Origin: Symbiodinium natans | Taxonomy: Eukaryota > Sar > Dinophyceae > Suessiales > Symbiodiniaceae | Assembly (NCBI GenBank): GCA_905221605.1 | Contig: CAJNDS010001846.1 | Location: 275,501 to 339,500 of the forward strand | Reading direction: 5' to 3' | DNA: 64,000 bases | In this document: in pieces, positions 1-9,510 of the stretch | Numbering within the stretch: the stretch's first letter is position 1 | Layout of the letters: each line of letters begins with the position of its first letter | The notes under the pieces: model-generated | Databases searched by the model: none | What the model was told of the DNA's origin: nothing | Seen by the model: only the letters and a program-made list of their open reading frames with translations | Position numbers and translations under genes: made by a program

Positions 1-194
1 GGAGCGCGCGGTAGTCTGCAGACCTACCCACCCCAAGACCGCCCACTTACAACTCTCAAGGAGTAAAGACCTTTTATTTTTTTACAAAGCATCACATGAG
101 TCAGCACTCACACCCTTTTTGGGGATTTCCACAAGGTGCGTGGACCAGGCGCAAAGCTGCAGCAGACGGAAACGAGGCAGGGTCCGTGAAGACA

Positions 195-530
195 GCTTGG
201 GTTGGCGCGAAGGGGCTAAGGGATGGGCCAGGAACAGAGAAAGGCAGCGAGGCTTGGTTGGCGCGAAGGGGCTCCAGCTAGGAAGAACACACAGTGAACA
301 GCTTGGGTTAACCGAAAAAACCACGAAAACAGGGCTGGTAGCTTGGCTTGGCGCGAACGGGGTAAGGTGGGGTGCCGAACCAGGGTCAGGACCAGGCACA
401 AAGTTGCAGCAAACGGAAGCGAGACAGGACAGATTGGGTTGGCGCGAAGGGGCTAAAGCCAGAGGGAGAGCCCCGAAACAGGACACAAACTGGTGCGCGG
501 ACAGCTTGGCTTGGCGCAAGGGGGTAAGAT
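195..530 (+). repeat. Interspersed short repeat, five copies
   Basis: A block reading roughly TTGGCGCGAAGGGGCTAAGG recurs near 201, 255, 347, 436 and 508, at spacings of about 54-92 bp. The copies differ by single bases (for example GAACGGGGTAAGG at 347). Reading frames are open here in several frames, which is expected of a stop-poor GC-rich repeat. I see no coding evidence. Confidence 0.7.
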
Positions 531-539
531 GACTCGAAC

Positions 540-792
540 AGGCCAGAGGTCAGGGCCAGGGCCGCAAGACTAGTCAGGGCAGAGGGTCAGGGTCAGGGTC
601 AGTGTCAGGGTCAGGATCAGGGTCAGGGAGGGCCAGGGCCAGGGCCAGGGCCAGGCTCGTCGGGATGTCTCCTCCTGCTGCGGCTGCGAAAAGCCAACGG
701 TCCTCCGGGCCAGGGCCAGGGCCAGACAGGACCAAGGGCCTGTGGGGGGGGCTAAGGCCAGGGCCAGCCAGGGCCAGGCGGGGTGGCGGGCG
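540..792 (+). repeat. GGGTCA/GGGCCA hexamer-like simple repeat
   Basis: Degenerate six-base repeats of AGGGTC and AGGGCC type run up to the telomeric array. The translated Gly/Ser/Arg-rich frame is a by-product of the repeat. No gene is supported. Confidence 0.7.
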
Positions 793-1050
793 GGTTTAGG
801 GTTTAGGGTTTAGGGTTTAGGGTTTAGGGTTTAGGGTTTAGGGTTTAGGGTTTAGGGTTTAGGGTTTAGGGTTTAGGGTTTAGGGTTTAGGGTTTAGGGT
901 TTAGGGTTTAGGTTTAAGGGTTTAGGGTTTAGGGTTTAGGGTTTAGGGTTTAGGGTTTAGGGTTTAGGGTTTAGGGTTTAGGGTTTAGGGTTTAGGGTTT
1001 AGGGTTTAGGGTTTAGGGTTTAGGGTTTAGGGTTTAGGGTTTAGGGTTTA
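793..1050 (+). repeat. TTTAGGG telomeric-type array
   Basis: About 36 nearly perfect tandem TTTAGGG heptamers, with one variant repeat near 909. This is the plant/alveolate/cryptophyte type of telomere repeat. On the plus strand a left chromosome end would read CCCTAAA, so this array is either interstitial or marks a right end or a fusion. Confidence 0.97.
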
Positions 1051-1178
1051 GCGCGAGGGTCTACAGGGTTTGCTGTCGTGGGGCTTAGGGTTTAGGGGGT
1101 AGACCTGGGGCCCAGGAGCAAAAGCATGGAGCCACAAGGGCTTGCAGCTGAGGAGTTTTGGGGTCTGGGGGTTTCAGC

Positions 1179-1277
1179 TGGGATGTTCCCCCTTATGCTA
1201 ACAGTCCTTTATGGGGAGTATCAAAGCAGGCACTATAATCCCTATTAAGGGCTGTTCGTATAAGGGGAAACATCCCA
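1179..1277. mobile_element. Foldback (inverted-repeat) element, about 99 bp
   Basis: The left arm begins TGGGATGTTCCCCCTTATGC at 1179. The right arm, reverse-complemented, begins TGGGATGTTTCCCCTTATAC and ends at 1277. The arms agree at most of about 33 positions and flank a short centre. A half copy of the same arm occurs at 6685-6718. The arrangement fits a small non-autonomous DNA transposon; no target duplication was identified. Confidence 0.6.
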
Positions 1278-1320
1278 AGTCGGGGGGTCAGGGTTATGGC
1301 TTCGGGTTTAGGGTACGATA

Positions 1321-1707
1321 GGGGTCGGAATAGATGCTAATGGTATTCCCGTATGGTCCCTTTATAAAATCTACTGAATCTACTACACTCACCCGCCCCA
1401 AACCCTATTCTGTAACTATTCCGGCCCCCTATACTACGTCTTCTGTCAAGGCTTTTGCTGCAGCTGCTCAGGTCTCCAACGTTCTGGCTCGAGCATCTTC
1501 TGTGAAACTCCGGATGTCCCCAGTATCTAGGGCATCTAAATATAGGGGCCTTAATAATGAGAGTTTAGGGAAAGCTTAGGGGTTAAATATAGGGGCCTTA
1601 ATAATTAGAGTTCAGGGAAAGTTTAGGGGTTTGGGGGGGGGGGGGGGGGTATTGTAGTATAGATATAAAGGGACCACAAGAAAATAGTACGAGTAATTAT
1701 TCCGACC
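1321..1707. mobile_element. Terminal-inverted-repeat element, about 387 bp
   Basis: The outer 45 bp at each end are inverted repeats without gaps. The outer 11 bases (GGGTCGGAATA) and inner 13 bases (TGGTCCCTTTATA) are identical, with a diverged middle. Inside are two direct copies of a 47-bp segment (1537-1583 and 1584-1630) and a run of about 17 G. An 81-codon open frame lies inside, but nothing supports it as a gene. Confidence 0.6.
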
Positions 1708-1806
1708 CGTATATTGGGCACCAAAACCGGAACCCCCTGTTGGCCTAATGGTTTGAGGGTGCAGGGGCTGAGGAGTTCTAGGCTTGCTTCCTCTGAGTTT
1801 TCGGTT

Positions 1807-1915
1807 TGAGGGTTTAGGGTTTAGCGTTTAGGGTTTAGGGTTTAGGCTTTAGGATTTAGGCTTCAGGGTTTAGGGTTTAGGGTCTAGGGTTTAGGGTTTA
1901 GGGTTTAGGCTGCCT
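1807..1915 (+). repeat. Degenerate TTTAGGG repeats
   Basis: Irregular TTTAGGG-like heptamers with substitutions (TTTAGCG, TTTAGGA, TTCAGGG, TCTAGGG). A decayed interstitial telomere-like tract in the same orientation as the array at 793-1050. Confidence 0.85.
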
Positions 1916-2285
1916 AAAGATGCTGCCGCCGAGATGCGTGATGGTCTGCAGAGAAGAGGCCAAACCGATGCAGCTGGGATGCACGACGTCCTGCTCCCCC
2001 ACCCCCACCGTAGACTTTGTCTGAACACGACAAATCCCTAAAAGCACTTTGTGGGAATCCGTCCCCCCAGGCAGACAGATCGATAGCCTCTTTAGGGCTG
2101 AGGCTTAGGGAAGGCGAAGAAACCGAGTAGGAAGACAAGAGCCTGGAACGGATGAGGAGTGGGAGGTGGACAAACATGGGGAAGGATCATTGACAAAGCA
2201 AACCGGAGGGGGAAAGATCGATTGGCCTCTGTTCTGAACAAAACACAGAAATTGAGACATAGACGACCAGAGAAATACCCAAGAG
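1916..2285. other. Unique-looking spacer, no gene seen
   Basis: Mixed-composition sequence between telomere-like tracts. Small open frames exist on both strands, but none shows convincing protein-like composition or splice sites. Confidence 0.5.
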
Positions 2286-2362
2286 ACAGAGAGAGAGAGA
2301 GAGGCGGAGTGAGAGAGAGAGAGAGCGAGAGAGAAACAAACAAACTGAGAGAGAGAGAGAGA
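2286..2362 (+). repeat. (GA)n microsatellite
   Basis: Imperfect GA/GAGC dinucleotide repeat interrupted by AAACAAACAAACT. The Arg/Glu-rich and Leu/Ser-rich frames over it are repeat artefacts. Confidence 0.9.
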
Positions 2363-2640
2363 GACATGAGGAAGGGAAATGAAAGCATATCGATTCACGA
2401 GCAGGTAGTATCGCGTCCATTGTCGTGCTTTACGCTTTGAAACACTCGCGCAAAGTAAGCCGTAAAACCCTCAAGCAGAAAGCGTAGACTCTAAGCTCTC
2501 TGAGGCCCGAAAACGCAAAGCACCCAAAAAACCTGAAGCCGCAAAGCCCTAAACCCCCTCGTTGTCCTGAAACCCCCCAAAGCTTCCTGAAATCCCTAAA
2601 ACCCCCTGGAAACTCCAAACTCTTGGCCGAAACGATACCC

Positions 2641-2960
2641 TGACCCTAAACCCTAAAACCTAAAACCCCCCAAACCCCCTAAACCCCCGAAACCCCCTAA
2701 AACCCCTAAAACCCCTAAAACCCCTAAAACCCCTAAAACCCCTAAAACCCCTAAAACCCCTAAAACCCCTAAAACCCCTAAAACCCCTAAACCCCCTAAC
2801 CCTAAACCCCAAAACCCCAAAACCCCAACCAGGAAATCAGGCCAGGGAACTGACAGCAAACCTAAACCCCAAACCCCTAACCCCTAACCCCTAAACCCTA
2901 AACCCTTAACCCTAAACCCTAAACCCTAAACCCTAAAACCTAAACCCTAAACCCTAAACC
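2641..2960 (+). repeat. CCCTAAA/CCCTAAAA telomere-like array, opposite orientation
   Basis: Two tracts, 2641-2825 (mostly the octamer CCCTAAAA) and 2863-2960 (CCCTAAA), are split by a short unique segment with AGGCCAGGGAACTGACAGCA; a variant of that segment recurs after the second tract. Orientation is opposite to the 793-1050 array. Confidence 0.95.
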
Positions 2961-3094
2961 AGGCCAGGGAACTGACAGCAAGGCGCAGTGTGCAGCGTGG
3001 CCGCAGTTCCACATGACCTGCCCACGGACACGGAGGGCTTCTCCGACAGTTTCCATGGCGTCTTTTTGGGTCTTAAGGGGCCATGGGGCTCTTA

Positions 3095-3600
3095 AGGAGG
3101 GTTTAGGGTTTAGGGTTCAGGGTTCAGGGTTTAGGGTTTAGGGTTTGGGTTTCGGGTTTAGGGTTACGGGGTGGTCGTGTAGGGTTTGCAGGATTCTCAT
3201 AGGCCCGTCGGGTTGATAGGGTTTGCGGAGTTTATGGGGCTCACAAGGTTTTAAGGAATTATAGGCTAAACTCCAAACCCTAAGGCCTCAGCCCTACACC
3301 CTGAACCTACGGCTCTAAGGGGGTATAGGGCTTTGAGGGCTTACAGGGTGGCCATGACGAGTTTGTAGGACTCTTTGCTCATAGAAGCTCATAGGGGAAA
3401 CAGGCTTGGGCTTTCGGATTTCGGGCTTACATGGAGGTTTACGGGGACTATGGCAATGATGGGATTGGCCCTGCTTTACTTGGTATTTTGCCTCATAAAC
3501 ACAACTTCCGGTATTGGGGTTACGAGTCCTTTTGGGCTTGCAAGTCCTAGGCTTGAAGAAGCCAAGAGGGGGCTTAGGGCATCAGAGGAATTCGGATTTA
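3095..3600 (+). other. Telomere-derived and low-information sequence
   Basis: Contains TTTAGGG-like heptamers at 3097-3170, then diverged sequence still rich in GGGTTT/GGGCTT. No gene is supported. Confidence 0.55.
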
Positions 3601-3755
3601 GGGGTTTAGGGGTTTAGGGGTTGATGGGTTGAGGGGTTTAGGGGTTTAGGGGTTTAGGGGTTTAGGGGTTTAGGGGTTTAGGGGTTTAGGGGTTTAGGGG
3701 TTTAGGGGTTTAGGGGTTTAGGGGTTTGGGGGTTTAGGGGTTTAGGGCCTCTGGG
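3596..3755 (+). repeat. GGGGTTTA octamer array
   Basis: About 18 tandem GGGGTTTA octamers, a one-base-longer variant of the telomeric heptamer. A further mixed TTTAGGG/TTTTGGG tract follows at 3866-3975. Confidence 0.93.
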
Positions 3756-3995
3756 GCAAGGATGTGTCGGCCATGCCTGCTGCACAAGGAAGCAGAGCCC
3801 AAATGCAGAGGCGGAGCCACCGATGCTGGCCAGCCAGCAGCCAAGCGTGCTGATCCTCAGCGTTCAGGGTTTAGGGTTTGGGTTTAGGGTTTAGGGTTTG
3901 GGGTTTAGGGTTTAGGGTTTTGGGTTTGGGTTTTGGGTTTTGGGTTTTGGGCTTTGGGTTTATGTTTAGGGCTTAGGCTGGGATTTTCATGGAAT

Positions 3996-4105
3996 ATTAC
4001 CGGCGAACAACGAAAAAGTCATCATGACAACGAAAGACAAGATGTGACCTATGGATGTTCGCCGGTTCCCGTTCGATGTCCGCCAGTTGGTTTTCGATGT
4101 CCGCC
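3996..4105 (-). repeat. CGTTGTTCGCCGG-type repeat, inverted relative to 6430-6650
   Basis: The motif ACCGGCGAACAACGAAAAA at 4000 is the reverse complement of the block ending the 6430-6650 repeat. Variants (GATGTTCGCCGG, GATGTCCGCC) follow. The same family is therefore present in opposite orientations about 2.5 kb apart. Confidence 0.65.
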
Positions 4106-4106
4106 G

Positions 4107-4200
4107 ATGGGACGGGACGGGACGGGACGGGACGGGACGGGACGGGACGGGACGGGACGGAACGGGACGGGACGGCCCGGAGTTCGGGACGGACGGGACG
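4107..4200 (+). repeat. GGGAC pentamer minisatellite
   Basis: About a dozen consecutive GGGAC units with a few substitutions towards the right end. Confidence 0.93.
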
Positions 4201-4254
4201 GGAGCTCGGCAATAACGTATAGGCCCCTCGCTCCCGCCTCGGTATAGGGAGGTT

Positions 4255-4665
4255 TAGTTTAGTCCGTACTGAAGAGGCCGTTAGGAAGTTCAGGCCTTGA
4301 CGTTAACGACTTGCTTGATCCCAGGTAGCCCTCATCTCTAAGAAACCTGGAGCAAAAAAACACCATCCCAACAGCATTCTTTGACAAATTCCCATGTAGA
4401 CGATGACATGGGGTGGTCTTTTTTTTAATGGGGGGGGAGGGGTTGTGTTGTGTGGGTGGGGGTGGTGGGGGAGGGTCAGGCAGTTCTGTGTATTTCCATA
4501 GGACAAAAAGCTACATCTTGCATAGAAAACCATGATTTTCTCTACATTTGCAAAAGCCTATTTGGTGTGTATTTACATAGAACAACAGACCTCCATTTTC
4601 TCTATATGTCCATAGCAAGACTTTTATTTTGTCTATATGTAAGCTTGCACGGCTTGAAAAAAGCG
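4255..4665 (+). repeat. Segmental duplication, copy A
   Basis: Starts AGTCCGTACTGAAGAGGCCG and parallels 5196-5640 through an A-rich section, a T-rich run, a GGGGTTGTGTTGTGTGGG block and an AT-rich tail ending near GCTTGCACGGCTT. Small indels distinguish the copies. The shared tail joins the hairpin repeat family at 5615-6395. Confidence 0.8.
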
Positions 4666-4845
4666 GGGGGGGGAGCGGGGCTGCGCGACCCTCAACCCTA
4701 AACCCTAAACCAGGGAGTGAAGGGGCCGTCTTTGGTGTATCCAAGGGGCTTTGCGGGTAGCGTCGAGGGTTTTAGAGTTGAGGGTTTTAGGCTCTGGGGT
4801 TGAGGGTTCGAGTTTGGGGGGTTAGGGTCTCTCGAGTTGAGGTTT

Positions 4846-5150
4846 ACAGCCGATTCTGTTCAATTTCGGTTTTAACTCCCTGTCATTTCGGTTCTAACAT
4901 CGGCCCCCAGCCCCCTTGTCAGGGTTGCAGCCAGAACTCTTCAGTTTCGCAAAATCGCAGCCGAATCTTTTCAGTTTCGGTTTTAACAAAGGCCCCCTCG
5001 CCCAGCCCCCCCCCGCCCCCCCCCGCCCCTCAAGCATCTTGTCTGGTCTAACATAGCCCCGTCACCCGTCCCTGCCAGGTCACAGCCGAATGTTTTCAGT
5101 TTCAGTTCTGGCATAGGCTACAGCCGAATCTCTCCAGTTTCGGTTGAACA
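4846..5150 (+). repeat. CAGCCGAATCTTTTCAGTTTCGG minisatellite
   Basis: Five degenerate copies of a block like CAGCCGAATCTTTTCAGTTT, each followed by C-rich sequence, lie between the two duplicated segments. No gene. Confidence 0.65.
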
Positions 5151-5195
5151 TAGCCCACCCCCTCAGCCCCTCCCCCCCTGGCAAGGTAGAAAGGC

Positions 5196-5640
5196 TTAGT
5201 CCGTACTGAAGAGGCCGTTAAGAAGTTCACTTGCTTGACCCCAGGCAACCCTCCTCTCTAAGAAACCTCCGAGTCCAACAAACACTAAAGAAGCACCATC
5301 CCAACAGCATTCTTTGACAACGTCCCATGTAGACGATGACATGGGGTGGTCGTTGTTTTTTTGTTTTTTTGTTTTGGGGGGGGGAAGGGTTGTGTTGTGT
5401 GGGCGGGGGTGGTGGGGGGGCAGGCGGTTCTCTATATTTTCATAGGAAAACCGTCAATATTTCCGTCGGAAACATGTTTCTGTAGAAAACCATGATTTTC
5501 TCTACATTTACAAAGGGAACGCTCTATTGGTGTGCATTTACATAGGACAACAAACCTCCATTTAAAATTCTCTATATGTCCATAGCAAAACTTGCATTTT
5601 GTCTATAAGAAGAAAAGATTCACATGATTTGAAGCAAGCC
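5196..5640 (+). repeat. Segmental duplication, copy B
   Basis: Second copy of 4255-4665, running directly into the hairpin array. Differences include a longer T/G run at 5350-5390 and an added CGTCAATATTTCCGTCGG stretch near 5451. Confidence 0.8.
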
Positions 5641-6395
5641 TGCACAGCTCAAAAAAGGGGGGGGGGGGCTGGGGGGGGGCCAAAAAAAGACTCATTATTC
5701 TTTGAAGCAAGCTTGCACGGCTTAAAACAAGCGGGGCGCCGGCGGGGGGGGGCACAGCCCGCCCCCCCCCCCCCTTTGCAAAAAACACACGATCACAGAT
5801 GGGTGGAAAAAGACCATAGGAGAATATCGCTTGAAGCAAGCTTGACGGCCCCCATTTGCAAACACATCATCGCATTGAGGCTGAAAAAAAGAGGGTCATC
5901 TGTGATTTGAGGCAGGAGGGTTTGGGGGGGCGCAGCCCCCTCCCCCCCCCCCCCCACCCCACCCCTATTTGCAAACACAATGATCGCACGATGGGCTGAT
6001 CAAGACGACTCATATGCTTTGAGGCAAGCTTGCACGGCTTAAAGAAGCGGGGGGTTGGGGGGGGGCGCAGCCCCCCCCATTTGCAAACACAATGATCGCA
6101 TGATGGGTTGGAAAAAAACTCATACGATTTGAAGCAAGCTTGCAGAGCTTAAAAAAAGTGGAGGGTTGGGGGCGGGTGCAGCCCCCCCCCATTTGCAAAC
6201 ACAATGATCGCGTGATGGGTTAAAAAAGCTTCATATGCTTTGGAGCAAGCTTGCACGGCTTAAAAGGTGGTGGGGGTTGGGGGGGTTGGGGGGGGGAGGG
6301 GGTGCAGCGCCCCCCATTTGCAAACACCATGATCGCATGATGGGTAAACAAAAATCGTCTGAGTTGAAGCAAGCTTGCACGGCTTTTAAAAAGTA
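5615..6395 (+). repeat. Tandem array with G-run/C-run hairpin cores
   Basis: Six or seven units of roughly 110-130 bp. Each has GAAGCAAGCTTGCACGGCTT, then a G-run, a GCAG-type spacer, a C-run able to pair with the G-run, then ATTTGCAAACACAATGATCG and CATGATGGGTT. Every unit could fold into a GC stem. The short open frames here are shadows of the repeat. Confidence 0.85.
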
Positions 6396-6429
6396 TCGAT
6401 GGTGGTCTTCCTGCAAAGGTTACAGAGTT

Positions 6430-6650
6430 TGAGATGCTTGGCCAAAAGGTTTTTCGATGCTCGGCGGAGGGTTTTTCGATGCTGGGCGGCAGGTGTTCGA
6501 TGCTCGGCAGAAGGGTTTTTCGTTGCTCGCCGGAAGGGGATGGTTGCCGCCGGACCTGGATCGATGCTGGCGGGCCGTTTACGTTGTTATCTTTCGTTGT
6601 TATGAGACATCTTTCGTTGTCCGCCGGAAGTTTTTCGTTGTTCGCCGGTA
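6430..6650 (+). repeat. Minisatellite of TTTTTCG(A/T)TGCTCGGCGG type
   Basis: Degenerate units of about 25 bp (TTTTTCGATGCTCGGCGGAG and relatives) drift rightwards into TCTTTCGTTGTTCGCCGG. Same family as 3996-4105 in inverse orientation. Confidence 0.7.
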
Positions 6651-6684
6651 CCCACCCGGATTTTCATAGGGGGTACTATAATCT

Positions 6685-6718
6685 CTAGGAGGGACTGTTA
6701 GTAATATGGGGAACATCC
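6685..6718 (-). mobile_element. Solo arm of the 1179-1277 foldback element
   Basis: The reverse complement reads TGGGATGTTCCCCATATTAC and continues ACAGTCC, matching the left arm at 1179. The preceding GGTACTATAATCTCT also resembles the centre of that element, so this looks like a left-truncated copy. Confidence 0.55.
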
Positions 6719-6719
6719 C

Positions 6720-7620
6720 AATCTGTAGGGCTTGTCGGGTTCAGAGGGCTTATAGGGTTTGTGGGGTTTACTACTATTGGCGTAACAAACACCAAAAAAG
6801 AAGGACAATAAACCCTATTTTACCCTTATCAGGAAGAATATTCTTTTTTTTGGTTTTTTTTTTTTGGGGGGGGGGGCTTAAGCAAATAGTGGTCTATGTG
6901 GTTTATGGGGTTTATGGGGATTCTGGGGTTTCTGGGGTTTATGTGGTTTATGGGGTTTATCGGGTGTATAGGGCTGACGAGGTTTGAAGGGTTTAGGGTT
7001 TGTAGGGTTCAAGCTTTAGGGGTCATAATAGGGCTTAGAGCATCTGAGGGTGCAGGATGTTACAAAAAGGGTTAGGGGATTTGGGGATATTGTCTGTGGA
7101 GCCTGTAGTGTTTGTTAAGGGATGTCGGGTGTATAGGGCCTTTGGCTTCAGAAGGTTTATAGGGCTTAGGATTTAGGGGTTCGCAAGGTGTAGGGAAAGG
7201 CCCAAGCAACTGCGCCGCCGAAGGGGTGGGGTGCTTAGGGCTGAGTTTGAAGCCGGGGGGAGGGGTGAGTGTGAGAGAAAGAGAAAGACGGGATGTAAAG
7301 CTTGGGGTTCAGGGTTTAAGGTTTATGTTAAGCACCAGTAGGCCGCAATGCCGCTTTCCAGTGTTTGAGAAGTCCTTGAGGGCTTGGTATGGTAGAGTTG
7401 AGCTGCTGTAAGGTTTGGGCTCTTAAGGGTTCGTGGTTGTTCTTTTACTCAAGCGACTCGGAATGCTTTCGAGGCGCATGGCAAGTTGGGTGCACATCAG
7501 GACCTGACCAGCTGGATTTTCATTTGTTGGGGCGTGGGGAAAGCTGGCGCGGGTTAGGGCCAGGGCTTCGGGTTTAGGGCTTTGGGGTTTTGGGGTTTAG
7601 CGGGGCTGAGCAAGGGTAGT
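6720..7620. other. Gene-free stretch with TTTATGGGG-type repeats
   Basis: A GTTTATGGGGTTTATGTGG-like degenerate repeat spans about 6895-6985, followed by GGGTTTAGGG-derived sequence. Short open frames at 7226-7577 show no splice-site or composition support. Confidence 0.5.
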
Positions 7621-7745
7621 TACATGGGCCCTTAGTATGGTCCCTAACCTCCTTTAAAAGGTTCTGATGTATGCGCCCTTATTTTGGTATAGGGTACATA
7701 AGGGGTAGGGGTACCTTTCAAGGGCCCATACTAAGGGACCATGTA
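7621..7745. mobile_element. Terminal-inverted-repeat element, 125 bp
   Basis: The left end reads TACATGGGCCCTTAGTATGG. The reverse complement of the right end reads TACATGGTCCCTTAGTATGG. The arms match at about 23 of 25 bases. GTATGGTCCCT is shared with the end of the 1321-1707 element, suggesting related families. Confidence 0.7.
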
Positions 7746-7836
7746 CCTGCCGCTGGCACCAAGAGCCTCCAGGCGACACAGGAAAACGCTAGAACAACAA
7801 AGCCCACGACACTGAGCCAAGGTCTAGCGTTTCGGA

Positions 7837-7936
7837 NNNNNNNNNNNNNNNNNNNNNNNNNNNNNNNNNNNNNNNNNNNNNNNNNNNNNNNNNNNNNNNN
7901 NNNNNNNNNNNNNNNNNNNNNNNNNNNNNNNNNNNN
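7837..7936. other. Assembly gap (100 N)
   Basis: Exactly 100 N, the usual placeholder for a gap of unknown size. Adjacency of the repeat-rich left part and the rest of the window is a scaffolding inference. Confidence 0.99.
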
Positions 7937-8720
7937 ATCCGACAAGGCGGCCGCAGAGCGAAAATAGGGTCGAGCCCGTAGCCTTTTGTGGGGATATACT
8001 TAGTCTCCTATAAAATCAAATTAATCATATTCTTCTTGAGTTTAGAATAAAATCCATCCACGATGCTTGTTCGAGAGAGACAAAGTTGCAAATATCCTAC
8101 TCACTGATACAATAAAGATTATTCTTCCCAGAAAAAAAGACCATAATTCGACCACTCGAAATTTTTCTCCATCCATTCGTAATTAATCAATTTCGTAGAG
8201 AGAAACCAGAATTCTAGATCTTAAAGATCGAGATATATTATAATTTAATTGACCTCAAGATCGATTTCTTTATCTCCTTCATGAAAGACAAATAATATGA
8301 CTTTCTAAAAATTATTGAAATAATATAATAATAATTCGCATATAATATGCGAATATAATTATTATGATCAGATATTGGATCCTTCCAAACACAAATTACA
8401 GAATAATAAATATAAGATCCATAATTCGCTCCGAAATATTATCAATAAGTCTATTAAATGAATTGAGTTGAAATCAAGTCTTGAGCCAATAAGTTTACAA
8501 ACCGAAGATCCCCCCCCATGACCAGCTAATACATTAATACTTGCCCACCCTCATTGACGCCTAATTCGCAGCAGAAATATCCCCTGGGATCTGGCTATCA
8601 TTTCTCCTATAGTATTTTTTTATTTGAGTGAAATAACTCGCACCACCTTAAATTCGGCATCAAAGTGTACAAAACGTAAATGACAATAAAAAGATTTGAT
8701 GGAGCGATGGGCCGTCGCGA
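7937..8720. other. AT-rich insert of unknown origin
   Basis: Composition changes abruptly to clearly AT-rich, with runs such as AATAATATAATAATAATTCG and a near-palindrome CGCATATAATATGCG at 8338-8353. All frames on both strands are broken by stops. The sequence differs strongly from its GC-balanced surroundings and could derive from an organelle, nucleomorph, virus or degenerate element. I could not recognise any organellar gene in it. Confidence 0.6.
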
Positions 8721-9105
8721 ACATTAGTTATGAGTCGACCTTCTTCGAGAATTTCGGAGGAATCGGAAATAAGTTGAAATTATCGGAGAGTATTTGCAAA
8801 TAAACTGATTCCAGATTGAAGAAACGAATAGGGGATTCTCGAGCAATTGATTGACCAGATTGGCATTTGATTTGCAAGGGGGACTTCATAGCGCTCTCAA
8901 CAACCACCGAATGTTCATGTCTGGTCACTTGGCAGAACCTGATTCCATTGATCAATTCGTCAAATCTGTGGATAGAAAGGAGGAGGCCAAGATCAGATTG
9001 CGGTGCTGATGTTCTTGCGCTGCTGACACCATCGTGGCCAGTGAGTCGATGCACATTTGTCTTCCAATTTAAGGAAGCGATAGGGGTACCCTGGATGAGT
9101 CTCGC

Positions 9106-9510
9106 TTGTATCTCTTTTTCTGGCGGCGTTCCTGCGTGTTACTATCTCTGGACCAATGCGAATGTTGGCCATACGTCGTGCCCGAGCAGCATGACCAACT
9201 CGACGTGCCAGAAGAGGTTGAGCAACTGGATGGGGACGCCAAGTCGTACCTGGAACGCTTCGCGCGAAGGAAAGGGCTTGGAATTCCCTGGAGTCGACAC
9301 GGCAGCCATGAACCTATTGAGGAGGCTGCTGAGGTTCGTTCCGCAAAACCCGCGTCTGCGCGACGGACGCCCTCCAACAAGTGCTTCGACCGTGTCCGTG
9401 ACCGACCGATCCATGGAAAGGCCTGCGCCAAAAAGCATCAGTCTGGATTTCGAGAACGAGCCAGAGATGGACGGGTCTCGACTTCGAGAGGGCTTCTTGA
9501 AGGAGACTAA
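9106..9510 (+). CDS. Possible coding segment, unknown
   Basis: One plus-strand frame between about 9140 and 9510 has a hydrophilic, protein-like composition: an acidic stretch (VPEEVEQLDGDAKSYLERF), then an Arg/Lys-rich tail, with a stop at 9508-9510. A second plus-strand frame is open over the same bases, so the call is weak. It would be the only plus-strand gene in the left half. No family recognised and no clear start. Confidence 0.2.
   Translation: MYLFFWRRSCVLLSLDQCECWPYVVPEQHDQLDVPEEVEQLDGDAKSYLERFARRKGLGIPWSRHGSHEPIEEAAEVRSAKPASARRTPSNKCFDRVRDRPIHGKACAKKHQSGFRERARDGRVSTSRGLLEGD

Noticed and set aside
2653-2859. Repetitive Gly-Val-Leu frame in the CCCTAAAA array
   Set aside because: The octamer is simply free of stops in that frame; no start or composition support.
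5615-6395. CRISPR-like regular array
   Set aside because: Units of 110-130 bp are repeats throughout, without unique spacers, in eukaryotic context; it is a tandem hairpin repeat.
8483-8493. TTGGCTCAAG (minus strand) matching the 3' end of the dinoflagellate spliced leader
   Set aside because: Only ten bases match contiguously, inside AT-rich sequence with no gene downstream. A match this short can arise by chance in 64 kb.
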